64,000 bases of DNA, taken from NCBI GenBank assembly GCA_002482775.1, contig DLGQ01000061.1, positions 6,421-70,420 of the forward strand. The letters are read 5' to 3'. Position 1 is the stretch's first letter. The number at the start of each line of letters is the position of its first letter. Source of the stretch: Flavobacteriales bacterium UBA7690 (GTDB lineage: Bacteria > Bacteroidota > Bacteroidia > Flavobacteriales_F > PHOS-HE28). Shown piece after piece: positions 26,297 through 35,012 of this stretch. The position numbers were made by a program, and so were the translations under genes. The notes under the pieces are model-generated. The model was given only the letters and a program-made list of their open reading frames with translations, ran no database searches and was not told the origin of the DNA.

Positions 26297-27145
26297 ATGC
26301 CAAGCAGCACCCGCATACCAGCAGATGTAGAGCAGAAATGGGCACTCGTCAACCTTGGCCAGACAATTTCGACTTTGGGGCCACACCTTGCATTCAAGGT
26401 GGTACGGGAGTACATCTTCAAGGCGCTTGATGACGATTACGCTGAGAGTATTGAGCATGCCCTCTACGAAGAGGGCTCCGCGAACGGCACCTTCCCACGT
26501 CATCCATGGGGCCAGCCAGCTCCAGACGAGGCAGCGCGGCACGAGATCAAGGCAAAAGTTGAACGACTCGTGGATCAGCGATATGTTCCCATTCTTCCTG
26601 CGCTCCACGCCTATGTGATGGAGCATCGAGAAAATCCTTTGGTAGCTGCTAAACTCAGCTGGCTAGTGGACGAAATCGAGCCGTTAGGCGGGGAGAGTGG
26701 TCGAGGTTACTACAACAGCCGACACGAAGCTGAGGAATTCCACGGGTGGATGCCAGGCTTCCGTCACCGACACTGGCCAACCCTTTACGATGCACTACTG
26801 AGCATCTTGGACAGCTTACACATCGACCGACCTGCGCAGACCCCTAGGGCTCTGCAAAAGATCCGCTGGAAAGGATCTGGCTCGCTTCTCGCCTATCTGC
26901 TGACCGAGCTCATCGAAGCAGAATACATAGTGCCTCCCAATGAACGACCACGTGCAAGGGGGGAAGGCAGCCGTGCTGCGGTTGGCAAAGCTGTTTACGA
27001 GATTTTCGATATACGCGGCGAAGACGACCAACCAGTGAGCCTGAACCACTTTGTTTCGCTCATGCGCCCCAATAGTCCGGACAGAACCCCACGTCCCGAC
27101 CTATTCCGCATCAGGAGTCAAAGCTCTACTGACACACCCACGTAG
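26297..27145 (+). CDS. island hypothetical protein
   Basis: I cannot name a family for this 282-residue soluble protein. The C-terminal half has RALQKIRWKGSGSLLAYLL and LIEAEYIVPP, a pattern recalling Bacteroidota mobile-element proteins in which a predicted helical module follows an 'I-x-W-K-G-S' motif, such as RteC-like regulators. This is only a similarity from memory. It starts 4 bp after the recombinase stop, so it is probably cotranscribed with it and may influence excision or transfer. Confidence 0.7.
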   Translation: MPSSTRIPADVEQKWALVNLGQTISTLGPHLAFKVVREYIFKALDDDYAESIEHALYEEGSANGTFPRHPWGQPAPDEAARHEIKAKVERLVDQRYVPILPALHAYVMEHRENPLVAAKLSWLVDEIEPLGGESGRGYYNSRHEAEEFHGWMPGFRHRHWPTLYDALLSILDSLHIDRPAQTPRALQKIRWKGSGSLLAYLLTELIEAEYIVPPNERPRARGEGSRAAVGKAVYEIFDIRGEDDQPVSLNHFVSLMRPNSPDRTPRPDLFRIRSQSSTDTPT

Positions 27146-27210
27146 GTGTCACGTGGGATGACCCAGCTTTCCGTGTATGGTCCTTTGGAGCCCAATTCGA
27201 CCAAGCTCCG

Positions 27211-27507
27211 ATGGATCAACCTATTGTTCTCTCACCTCTGCCCTTAGCAGTCCTTGTAGAGGAGATCGCACGCGCCGTCCGTGCAGAAATGGACGCAGCC
27301 CCAAAAGCTGGATGTGCTCCACCCGAAGAACTGCTATCCCGACAGGAGGCGGCCGCACTGCTCGGCATTACTCTTCCTACGCTGCGAGACTACACCAACC
27401 GTGGATTGGTGACCGGGTACCGCATCGGCACCAGGGTGCGCTACAAGCGTTCGGAGGTTATCGATGGCCTACAAGCTATTCGCACATCGAAGAACCACAG
27501 GAAGTAA
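27211..27507 (+). CDS. excisionase-like helix-turn-helix protein
   Basis: This 98-residue protein has a helix-turn-helix of the MerR/excisionase (HTH_17) type in its C-terminal half: LLSRQEAAALLGITLPTLRDYTNRGL followed by the wing TGYRIGTRVRYKRSEVIDGL. Proteins of this kind sit next to tyrosine recombinases and act as excision directionality factors or regulators. It lies between the recombinase unit and the Rep-like gene. The DNA-binding call is good; the specific role in excision is inferred from position. Confidence 0.82.
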   Translation: MDQPIVLSPLPLAVLVEEIARAVRAEMDAAPKAGCAPPEELLSRQEAAALLGITLPTLRDYTNRGLVTGYRIGTRVRYKRSEVIDGLQAIRTSKNHRK

Positions 27508-27666
27508 AGGCATCCATCGCGGAAGGCGCAGTCAAAGAACCTGTCAATCAGTTCCTTGAGACAAGGGAATTGGGTAACAAACAGGGGTTCTTGACTTCCG
27601 AGAACGTCCGAAAATTGGCCTTTTCACGCCTATTCGTGGCACTCGGCTGTCCAGAGCCATCTCCAA

Positions 27667-28920
27667 ATGATCGACGGGATCCGTGCGTACCTCAACGAGC
27701 GTGATGGGCAACACCTCCGGGCACATCCGCTCCTGACATGGCGCCTGAAGGGTCTCAACCGGCAAGGACATCCTACCTACGAGGCCAGTTGGAAGGGCTT
27801 CTTATTCAAAGCCGATGAAACACGTTGCACCCAGCTCCGTGGGTCTCTTCACAAGTATTTCCACGACGGTAAGAACTGGACGGACTTCACCCGTGAGCAA
27901 GTCGGGGAAGCGATCGTACGCCTGTGCCATTCCCTAGGGCTACACCCGAACCGTTTCAAACTTGGTAATGTCGAGGTGGCTGTGAATATCGAGCCCCCGA
28001 GTACAGCGCTGGAAGTGCTCGCGGCCATCGTACTCCACAAAACCTCGGCCGCAACATCTCAACATTCCGGTCGCAGCCTCCTCATTGAGCACGACGCGTT
28101 CCAGTTCAAGATCTACGATAAGGGCCAACACTGCCGTCTGTCTCGTGAACTTTTACGGGTGGAGGTGTCCGTGAATAAAATGAGGGCGGTCGCGGGGTCC
28201 CGCTCGTGGACGTTAGCGGACCTTTTGCACCAAGGCACATGGGACGCCCTCAGCGCTTACCTGGGGCGCCGGTGTGACGAGCTGCTTATCGCAGAATTTA
28301 TCCCGCCTCCTGCCGAGCTATCACCTGCCGACGTTCAACTTTGGGTGAATGCGGGAAGTTCCGCGTATTGGTTGGGCCTGACCAAGCAACGCAGGAGTGA
28401 GCGCCGCAAGCGGCTCACTTGCCTATACGAGACGTATGTACCCAACCCGTTAAAAGCGGCCATGTGCGCCTCCGTTCAAGCGAAGCTCAGCGAACTGAAC
28501 ACACCTTGTCCGACGGACGTTTACACCGATGGGGCCACCGACCTCACCTATGACCTGCCTCGGACTTTTACACCGGTGGGCAATCTCCCAGACGGTATTC
28601 AGGAAGAGAGTGTACGGACCACTACACACCTTGTGATTAACGGTGTAGAAGTCCTACACCCTGTTCCACCGCCTGGGGAGCCACGGGTATGCCATACCTG
28701 CGGAAAGGACATCGGCCATCAACGCCCTGATTCAAAGTATTGCAGTGAGACGTTCTCTGGCCGCGATGGTAAGAGTTGTCGAAACCGCGCTAGCAACGCA
28801 ACGCGAGGGCTACGCAAGCTCGAACAGAAGGGCCCTTCATTGTTTGACCCGCATCCTTACTTGCGCGGATCCTTAGGTCTCCCCCGAAGACGCGCTCCGG
28901 GTCCTAATCCCGACCCGTAG
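27667..28920 (+). CDS. Rep-like mobile-element protein with C-terminal zinc-binding region
   Basis: This 417-residue protein resembles a Bacteroidota family found beside integrases in small mobile elements, possibly related to filamentous-phage pII-like replication initiators. Family-like marks are FKLGNVEVAVNI, AAIVLHKTS, AFQFKIYDKGQHC, LLRVEVSVNKM and SWTLADLLHQGTW. The C-terminal part has a Cys motif, VCHTCGKDIGHQRPDSKYC, which looks like a treble-clef or zinc ribbon. It could nick and replicate the excised island. The family assignment is from memory and catalytic residues are not certain. Confidence 0.6.
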   Translation: MIDGIRAYLNERDGQHLRAHPLLTWRLKGLNRQGHPTYEASWKGFLFKADETRCTQLRGSLHKYFHDGKNWTDFTREQVGEAIVRLCHSLGLHPNRFKLGNVEVAVNIEPPSTALEVLAAIVLHKTSAATSQHSGRSLLIEHDAFQFKIYDKGQHCRLSRELLRVEVSVNKMRAVAGSRSWTLADLLHQGTWDALSAYLGRRCDELLIAEFIPPPAELSPADVQLWVNAGSSAYWLGLTKQRRSERRKRLTCLYETYVPNPLKAAMCASVQAKLSELNTPCPTDVYTDGATDLTYDLPRTFTPVGNLPDGIQEESVRTTTHLVINGVEVLHPVPPPGEPRVCHTCGKDIGHQRPDSKYCSETFSGRDGKSCRNRASNATRGLRKLEQKGPSLFDPHPYLRGSLGLPRRRAPGPNPDP

Positions 28921-29191
28921 TATTGCCCTTAGGGTAAAGCCGGAAGCATCCGTGCGCATGCTTGAGTGCGATTCCGCCCTAACACATTCCCACATTTATT
29001 GCACACCTCTACAGCCTTTGGTTGTCCTTGTCGATGCACTTCGGGCATGAATGCCCGTACCTGCAAAGTGTGAATATCATCGGTGTAACAACGGTGTAAC
29101 AGTGGTGGTCCGTGAAATTGGAGGATGCTAACGAGGTCAACTACCCTCCCCGAAGCCAGACCCAGAAATTGCCGTCTGGAGCAATAACTTC
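28921..29191. other. intergenic region, no gene seen
   Basis: About 270 bp lie between the convergent Rep-like and DUF4468-like genes. I see no convincing open frame, tRNA or strong terminator here. The base composition looks slightly lower in GC than the surrounding genes. Confidence 0.5.
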
Positions 29192-29821
29192 TCACCAGTC
29201 CGTATCGACCGGCTGCTTTCCGGGCAAGACCTGCCCTTCCATCGCAGCTCTCATGGTCCCCAACATGAGTTCCTCGTAAGTGTGGATCTGTGGCCAAACT
29301 TCTTCCACGCACACTTTGGCCTCATGCTTCGACGGTTCATAATCCGGCTTGTTCCTGCGGTTGTAGTGACCGGTGCAATAATCCTGACCTGAAAGAATTA
29401 CGCCGAGGTTGATCGCTGAGGCTACTGCGCCACCCGAAGTAACCAATCGTGATCCTTCATGGACGAAGTCGTAGAACCTCACCCGGTACCGCCCATCCTT
29501 CGTCGATATCTCAACGGAGAACCGCATGGTCCCCTTCCGCATGCCCGAACTGGCATGAACATAGGTTTTGTACCGGAAATTCCCCTTACCCACCACCGTG
29601 TGAGCGTTGGCATCATCCAACTGTATTACGCTGGCCGCATCCTTAAAGGCATCCACGAACCATCGCTTGGCAGCCTTGTATAGCTCATCACTAGTCTTGC
29701 CCTCAACCTCGACAACCTCGACGCGTTCATAGGGAGTATTTCGATTGGGCGGCACAGGTTCCTGCCCATAGCCGGGCGACGTAAGAACAGCAGTAAGAAG
29801 GGCAAATAAAGGCGTACGCAT
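29192..29821 (-). CDS. DUF4468-like secreted protein
   Basis: This 209-residue protein begins with a signal peptide (MRTPLFALLTAVLTSPGYGQ). The middle matches the DUF4468 (TATA-box-binding-protein-like fold) pattern common in Bacteroidota: KTSDELYKAAKRWFVDAFKDAASVIQLDD, then GKGNFRYKTYV and MRFSVEISTKDGRYRVRFYDFVHEGS. The family has no known reaction and is usually periplasmic or surface-linked. It is transcribed against both neighbours and is not obviously tied to the metal genes. Confidence 0.8.
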   Translation of the reverse strand: MRTPLFALLTAVLTSPGYGQEPVPPNRNTPYERVEVVEVEGKTSDELYKAAKRWFVDAFKDAASVIQLDDANAHTVVGKGNFRYKTYVHASSGMRKGTMRFSVEISTKDGRYRVRFYDFVHEGSRLVTSGGAVASAINLGVILSGQDYCTGHYNRRNKPDYEPSKHEAKVCVEEVWPQIHTYEELMLGTMRAAMEGQVLPGKQPVDTDW

Positions 29822-30188
29822 CTCTGATCACATGTTGCGCCCTAGTTCCTTTCGGGCCTGTGGTAGAATGGGTGAGCGCGGAACCACCACCGAGCCCGGA
29901 GCCGGAGGCATACCACTGCCTAAGAGAACGCGGGACTCTAGCAGCAGCCCGCGCCCATGTAGGCACAGTCTGTGCAGAAGTCCTCCTGTCCTCTTCGATC
30001 GATGTGGTATTTTCCGGCTCGAAGGATCGGAGGCTTTCGCCACCTGTATGTGGCGCCAATTTAGGCACGCGATATCTAAACTAACTGACCTCGTGGGCTT
30101 TCATCTTCTAGTTTTCCACCCAGAGGAAAGAGAAGCTCAGGCCTCCAAGCGGAGAACAACTTCCTCATGAGCCCTTCGTTCTAGCATC
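29822..30188. other. non-coding stretch upstream of the metal gene array
   Basis: About 370 bp separate the divergent DUF4468-like gene and the first metal-array gene. Several short frames cross it but none has a plausible start, composition or family similarity. The only signal I see is the promoter-like TACATTTG at its right edge. Confidence 0.5.
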
Positions 30189-30196
30189 TACATTTG
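30189..30196 (+). promoter_or_regulatory. candidate -7 element of the metal gene array
   Basis: TACATTTG matches TAnnTTTG exactly. The ATG of the first array gene is at 30203, so a transcript starting about 7 bases after the element would begin at or next to the start codon and be leaderless. No -33 TTG is seen at the usual distance. Confidence 0.4.
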
Positions 30197-30202
30197 CGGC
30201 AG

Positions 30203-30565
30203 ATGCGGTTCTCCTTTGCCCTCGTCATGGCCCTCTACGCGTTCAGCGCGTTCGAGGTGCATGAGTGGCTGCATGTGCCGAGTGCGGTCGCCCATTTCTT
30301 GGAGCAGCACACCAGTGAAGAGTTCCACGATCTCTTCCACGAGGAGCACACTGGTGCCCAGGAGCACGATGAACACGACCACGAGCCCTTCAGCGAAGAC
30401 TGCCACGGCGAGTTCTGTGCGTGCAGCGGATTGGTCGCGTTAGCGCCGGTAAACAGTGCATTCCGTATTTCCCTTGCACCCATTACCACTGCTGTGGGTG
30501 CGCATGTCCTGAACGTTGCTCCCTGCGGGTTCGCGGGCAACGTGTGGAACCCTCCCAAGGCCTGA
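30203..30565 (+). CDS. small His-rich exported protein, first gene of the metal array
   Basis: This 120-residue protein starts with a hydrophobic segment (FSFALVMALYAFSAF), followed by VPSAVAHFLEQHT and an acidic, His-rich stretch (HEEHTGAQEHDEHDHEP) with a Cys cluster (CHGEFCAC). The C-terminus ends in WNPPKA. It shares this plan with the protein at 43233-43619: a 'P-x-x-I/V-A-H-x-L-E-H' block, His-rich centre and a final PPK/PPR. Both sit at the head of a metal-related block. A metal-sensing or metal-buffering role in the periplasm is likely but unproven. ATG 30203 is preferred over a TTG at 30194. Confidence 0.75.
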   Translation: MRFSFALVMALYAFSAFEVHEWLHVPSAVAHFLEQHTSEEFHDLFHEEHTGAQEHDEHDHEPFSEDCHGEFCACSGLVALAPVNSAFRISLAPITTAVGAHVLNVAPCGFAGNVWNPPKA

Positions 30566-30683
30566 GCTGGTCCGCTTCCCGGTAAATACCGGGCCTGTGG
30601 ACAGTATGTACCCGTGCGTTCCGGCATGGGCTTGTCCGCTTTTGCGGGCGCTTTTCAATTCGTTCCATCCCGAAGTCATTCCC

Positions 30684-33600
30684 ATGATCGACAAGGTCAT
30701 CAAGTTCTCCATCCACAACAAGGCCATCATCGGGCTCTTCACGCTCGTGCTGGTGCTGTACGGGGCGTATTCGCTTTCGCAATTGCCCATCGATGCCGTG
30801 CCCGACATCACCAACAACCAGGTGCAGGTGATCACCACCACCCCTACGCTGGCCGCGCAGGAAGTGGAGCAGTTCGTAACAGCGCCCATCGAACGCGCCA
30901 TGGCCAGTTTGCCTGATCTGGTGGAGATCCGCTCCATCAGCCGCTTCGGCTTGAGCATCGTCACCATCGTGTTCGATGAGGACATTGACACATATTTCGC
31001 GCGCACGTTAGTGGATCAGCGCCTGGGCACTGCGACCGATATGATCCCAGCTGGAGTAGGCGCGCCAGTGCTGGCACCGGTAAGCACCGGGCTCGGCGAA
31101 GTTTACCAGTACGTGCTACATGCGGATGATAGCACAACGAAGAAGTTCACCGCATCTGAGCTGCGCGAGATCCAAGATTGGATCGTAACGCGGCAATTGC
31201 TGGGAACACCTGGGGTTGCCGAGGTGAACAGCTTCGGCGGTGAGGTGAAACAGTACGAGGTTGCGGTGGACCCCAAGCGCTTGCAGAGCATGGACGTCAC
31301 CATCGCGGATGTGTTCGTTGCCTTGGAAAGCAACAACGAGAATACCGGCGGCGCCTACATCGACAAGCGACCGAACTCCTACTCGATCCGTGGTGCTGGC
31401 CTGCTCACCACGTTGGACGATATCCGCCAAGTGGTGGTGAAGACGCCGCCGAACGGTGTGCCGCTGCTGATCGGCGATGTGGCCACCGTGGGCTTCGGCA
31501 GTGCGCCGCGCTATGGCGCTATGACCCGCAACGGCGAGGGCGAGGTGGTGGGCGGCACCGTGATGATGCTGAAAGGCGGCAATAGTGCGGCCGTGGTGGA
31601 AGCCATCGAGGCACGCATCCCCACAGTGCAGAAAGCCCTGCCGGAAGGTGTGGTGATCGAGCCTTACCTCGTGCGCAGCACACTGGTGAAGCGTGCGATC
31701 AATACGGTAAAGACCAACTTGATCGAAGGTGCCTTGATCGTGATCTTCGTGCTGGTGCTCTTCTTGGGCAACTGGCGTGCAGGCCTCATCGTGGCCAGCG
31801 TGATCCCGCTGTGCATGCTCTTCGCGATCATCCTCATGAATGCGTTCGGTGTGAGCGGCAACCTGATGTCGCTCGGTGCCATCGACTTCGGCCTGATCGT
31901 GGACGGCGCTGTGATCATCGTGGAAGCCACCTTGCATCACCTGCATTCGCGCTTCAAAGGGCGCATCCTAAGCCGCGAAGAGATGGACCGCGAGGTGTTC
32001 AACAGCGCGAGCCGAATACGGAGCAGTGCTTCGTTCGGCGAGATCATCATCCTCATAGTGTATATCCCCATCCTTACGCTGGTGGGCATCGAAGGCAAGA
32101 TGTTCCGGCCCATGGCCATCACGGTGAGCTTCGCCATACTCGGCGCGTTGCTGCTCAGCCTCACCTACGTGCCCATGATGTGCGCGCTCTTCCTGCCGCG
32201 TAACACTGCGCACAAACGCAATTTCAGCGACCGCATGATGGACCGTTTCCAGAAATGGTACGACCCGTTCATCGGCTTTGCGCTGCGCAACCGGTTCAAG
32301 ACCATCGGCGTGGCCGTCACACTTTTCATTGGCTCGGTATTCCTGTTCTCCCGCATGGGCGGCGAGTTCATTCCAACGCTCGAAGAAGGCGACTTTGCTT
32401 TCCACAGTATCCTGCCGCAGGGTTCATCGCTCAGCCAGAGCATCGTGAACAACGCCAAGGTGGAGAAGATCCTGTTGAAATTCCCCGAAGTGAAGGAAGT
32501 GGTGGGCCGCACCGGTAGCGCGGAGATCCCCACGGATCCCATGCCGCCGGAAGCCACCGACCTCATGATCATCCTGAAGGAGAAGGATGAATGGGTGACA
32601 GCGCACGACCGCGAAGCGCTGCAGGACACCATGATGAAGGCGCTACGCGAACTGCCCGGCGTGTTCTACGAGGCTACCCAACCGATCCAGATGCGCTTCA
32701 ACGAACTGATGACCGGCATCCGCCAGGACGTGGCCGTGAAGATCTACGGCGAGAACATGGACACGCTGGCCGCTTACGCCGAACGCATGGGCGCCATCGT
32801 GGGCGAAGTACAGGGCGCGGGCGAACCGCAGGTGGAGAAGGTCGCTGGCCTTCCGCAGATCACCGTGGCCTATGACCGGGCGCGTGTGGCGCAGTACGGC
32901 CTCAACATCCGCGATCTCAACAGCACCTTGCGTACAGCGTTCGCCGGTGAAGCCACCGGTGCCATCTACGAGAACGAACGCCGTTTCGATCTGGTGGTGC
33001 GCATGGCCGAACAGCAGCGCCAAAGTATCGATGATGTGCGCGAGCTTTTCGTGGCGCTGCCCGGCGGTGGTCAGATCCAATTGCAACAAGTGGCCAACAT
33101 CCAACTGCTGAACGGCCCAGCGCAGGTGAGCCGCGAGAACGCGAAGCGCCGCATCGTGATCGGTGTGAATGTGCGCGGCCGCGATGTGCAGAGCTTCGTG
33201 GAGGACCTCGACCGCAGGATCGCCGATCAAGTGAAATTGCCCGCAGGTTACTACTACACCTTCGGCGGCACTTTTGAGAATCTGCAAGCGGCGAGCAAGC
33301 GGTTGATGGTGGCCGTGCCCGTGGCGCTACTGCTCATCTTCATGCTGCTCTTCTTCACCTTCAACAGCGTGAAGCGCGCATTGCTGATCTACACCGCGAT
33401 CCCCATGAGCGCGATCGGTGGCGTGGTGGCCTTGCTGCTGCGCGACATGCCCTTCAGCATCAGTGCGGGTGTGGGCTTCATTGCGCTCTTCGGTGTGGCG
33501 GTGCTCAACGGTATCGTGCTCATCGGCACCTTTGATCAACTGGAGAAGGAAGGCATAACCGATCTGAAGGAACGTGTGCTGAAAGGCACGCGCATCCGCT

Positions 33601-35006
33601 TGCGTCCCGTACTGATGACCGCCGCTGTGGCTTCGTTGGGTTTCCTGCCCATGGCCCTCAGCGGTAGTTCGGGTGCCGAAGTGCAACGGCCATTGGCCAC
33701 GGTGGTGATCGGCGGCTTGATCACCGCAACGGCCCTTACCCTATTGGTGTTGCCGGTACTCTACCTGCTCTTCATGAGTTCTGGAAAGAAGCGTGATGGT
33801 GGTGATGGAGGAACGACCAAAACTCCCATCATGGTCGCTACGGCGCTCTTGCTGTTGGTGGGTGGAAACGCCATCGGGCAGGAACGCGTGCCCATGGATA
33901 CGGTGATCGCCCGCGCGATGCGTACGCATCCTAGCATGACCGCTGCTGAACTCAGCGTGCAGGAACAGGATGCTTTGCGCAAGACCGCGTTCGGCCTCTC
34001 GCCCATCAACGCGCAGTTCATGCAAGGCCAGATCCAAGGGCCGTACCGTTCGGATATCAACCTGCAAGCCACAACGGGCATTGCCTTCCCTACGACCATT
34101 GCGCGGCGGTCATCCTTTTTGAAGGAGAGCCTGCGGCTTGCCGAAAGCGAGAAACTCGGGACTGCGGCCTATGTGAAGGAGAGCGCAGGTGGCGCGTATT
34201 TGCAATGGGCCATGGGGCTTGAACAGGTGCGCATGCTGCAACAACTTGACAGTTCGTATTCGTCCATGGCTGCCTTCGCAGCGAAGCGATTTGAACTGGG
34301 CGAGACCGGCCGATTGGAGAAGACCAGCGCCCAAAGCCGTGCAGAGCAGGTGAAGATCCGCTTGCGCCAGGCACAGGCCGATCTGCTGGCCTACCAGGCT
34401 GAAGTGGAGCGCTGGACCGGTGCACTGAACGGCGCCACACCATTGACGGAAGAACTGCTGAACACCGCGCGAGCACCCGATCCCGGCGGAGGCAACGACC
34501 CACTGCTGCTTTCCATGGCGCAACGCGCGCAGGTGGCCCAAGCCGAATGGAAATTGCAACGCAGCCAATGGGCACCCAGTTTGCAAGGCGGTGGCTTCTA
34601 CCAGACCTTCGATGGCAAGACGCCGTTCAGCGGGTATATGCTCGGTGCTACGATCCCACTGCCCGGTAGCGGGCAGGGCGCACGCACCACCGCCGCCCGT
34701 TTGCGTAGCGAGATAGCAGCACAGGAGCTGGATGCCGCACACCGCCAACGCACCAGCGAACGCGCCAGCACACAGGCCCAGCTTTCGCAATTGCGAGAGA
34801 GCCTTACGTACTATGAAAGCACCGGTGCCGCGTTGGCCGAAACGTTGCGTGACGATGCCTTGCGCGCCTATCGAGCGGGCGAAGCCGATTACTTCCAGTT
34901 CACCCAAGGCATCGAGCAGGCCTTCCAACTCAACGCCGAGCATTTGCGTGTGCGTTACGAGCTCGCACTCACCGTCCTTCACCTCCGCGCCCTGCAAGGG
35001 CTCTAA
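30684..35006 (+). CDS. czcA: CzcA-type heavy-metal RND pump fused to a TolC/CzcC-like outer-membrane domain
   Basis: This 1440-residue protein joins two parts of a tripartite efflux system. Residues 1 to about 1040 are a heavy-metal RND permease starting MIDKVIKFSIHNKAIIGLF. Its TM4 motif is DFGLIVDGAVIIVE (Asp 401, Asp 407, Glu 414), the divalent-cation form (Zn/Co/Cd/Ni), unlike the Cu/Ag pumps. A signal-peptide-like hydrophobic stretch (about 1047-1068) leads into a TolC-like helical domain with QWAMGLEQVRMLQQ and RAYRAGEADYFQFTQGIEQ. Fusions of this length occur in other Bacteroidota. CzcB follows 6 bp later. ATG 30684 starts the conserved N-terminus. Confidence 0.93.
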   Translation: MIDKVIKFSIHNKAIIGLFTLVLVLYGAYSLSQLPIDAVPDITNNQVQVITTTPTLAAQEVEQFVTAPIERAMASLPDLVEIRSISRFGLSIVTIVFDEDIDTYFARTLVDQRLGTATDMIPAGVGAPVLAPVSTGLGEVYQYVLHADDSTTKKFTASELREIQDWIVTRQLLGTPGVAEVNSFGGEVKQYEVAVDPKRLQSMDVTIADVFVALESNNENTGGAYIDKRPNSYSIRGAGLLTTLDDIRQVVVKTPPNGVPLLIGDVATVGFGSAPRYGAMTRNGEGEVVGGTVMMLKGGNSAAVVEAIEARIPTVQKALPEGVVIEPYLVRSTLVKRAINTVKTNLIEGALIVIFVLVLFLGNWRAGLIVASVIPLCMLFAIILMNAFGVSGNLMSLGAIDFGLIVDGAVIIVEATLHHLHSRFKGRILSREEMDREVFNSASRIRSSASFGEIIILIVYIPILTLVGIEGKMFRPMAITVSFAILGALLLSLTYVPMMCALFLPRNTAHKRNFSDRMMDRFQKWYDPFIGFALRNRFKTIGVAVTLFIGSVFLFSRMGGEFIPTLEEGDFAFHSILPQGSSLSQSIVNNAKVEKILLKFPEVKEVVGRTGSAEIPTDPMPPEATDLMIILKEKDEWVTAHDREALQDTMMKALRELPGVFYEATQPIQMRFNELMTGIRQDVAVKIYGENMDTLAAYAERMGAIVGEVQGAGEPQVEKVAGLPQITVAYDRARVAQYGLNIRDLNSTLRTAFAGEATGAIYENERRFDLVVRMAEQQRQSIDDVRELFVALPGGGQIQLQQVANIQLLNGPAQVSRENAKRRIVIGVNVRGRDVQSFVEDLDRRIADQVKLPAGYYYTFGGTFENLQAASKRLMVAVPVALLLIFMLLFFTFNSVKRALLIYTAIPMSAIGGVVALLLRDMPFSISAGVGFIALFGVAVLNGIVLIGTFDQLEKEGITDLKERVLKGTRIRLRPVLMTAAVASLGFLPMALSGSSGAEVQRPLATVVIGGLITATALTLLVLPVLYLLFMSSGKKRDGGDGGTTKTPIMVATALLLLVGGNAIGQERVPMDTVIARAMRTHPSMTAAELSVQEQDALRKTAFGLSPINAQFMQGQIQGPYRSDINLQATTGIAFPTTIARRSSFLKESLRLAESEKLGTAAYVKESAGGAYLQWAMGLEQVRMLQQLDSSYSSMAAFAAKRFELGETGRLEKTSAQSRAEQVKIRLRQAQADLLAYQAEVERWTGALNGATPLTEELLNTARAPDPGGGNDPLLLSMAQRAQVAQAEWKLQRSQWAPSLQGGGFYQTFDGKTPFSGYMLGATIPLPGSGQGARTTAARLRSEIAAQELDAAHRQRTSERASTQAQLSQLRESLTYYESTGAALAETLRDDALRAYRAGEADYFQFTQGIEQAFQLNAEHLRVRYELALTVLHLRALQGL

Positions 35007-35012
35007 GTCCGT

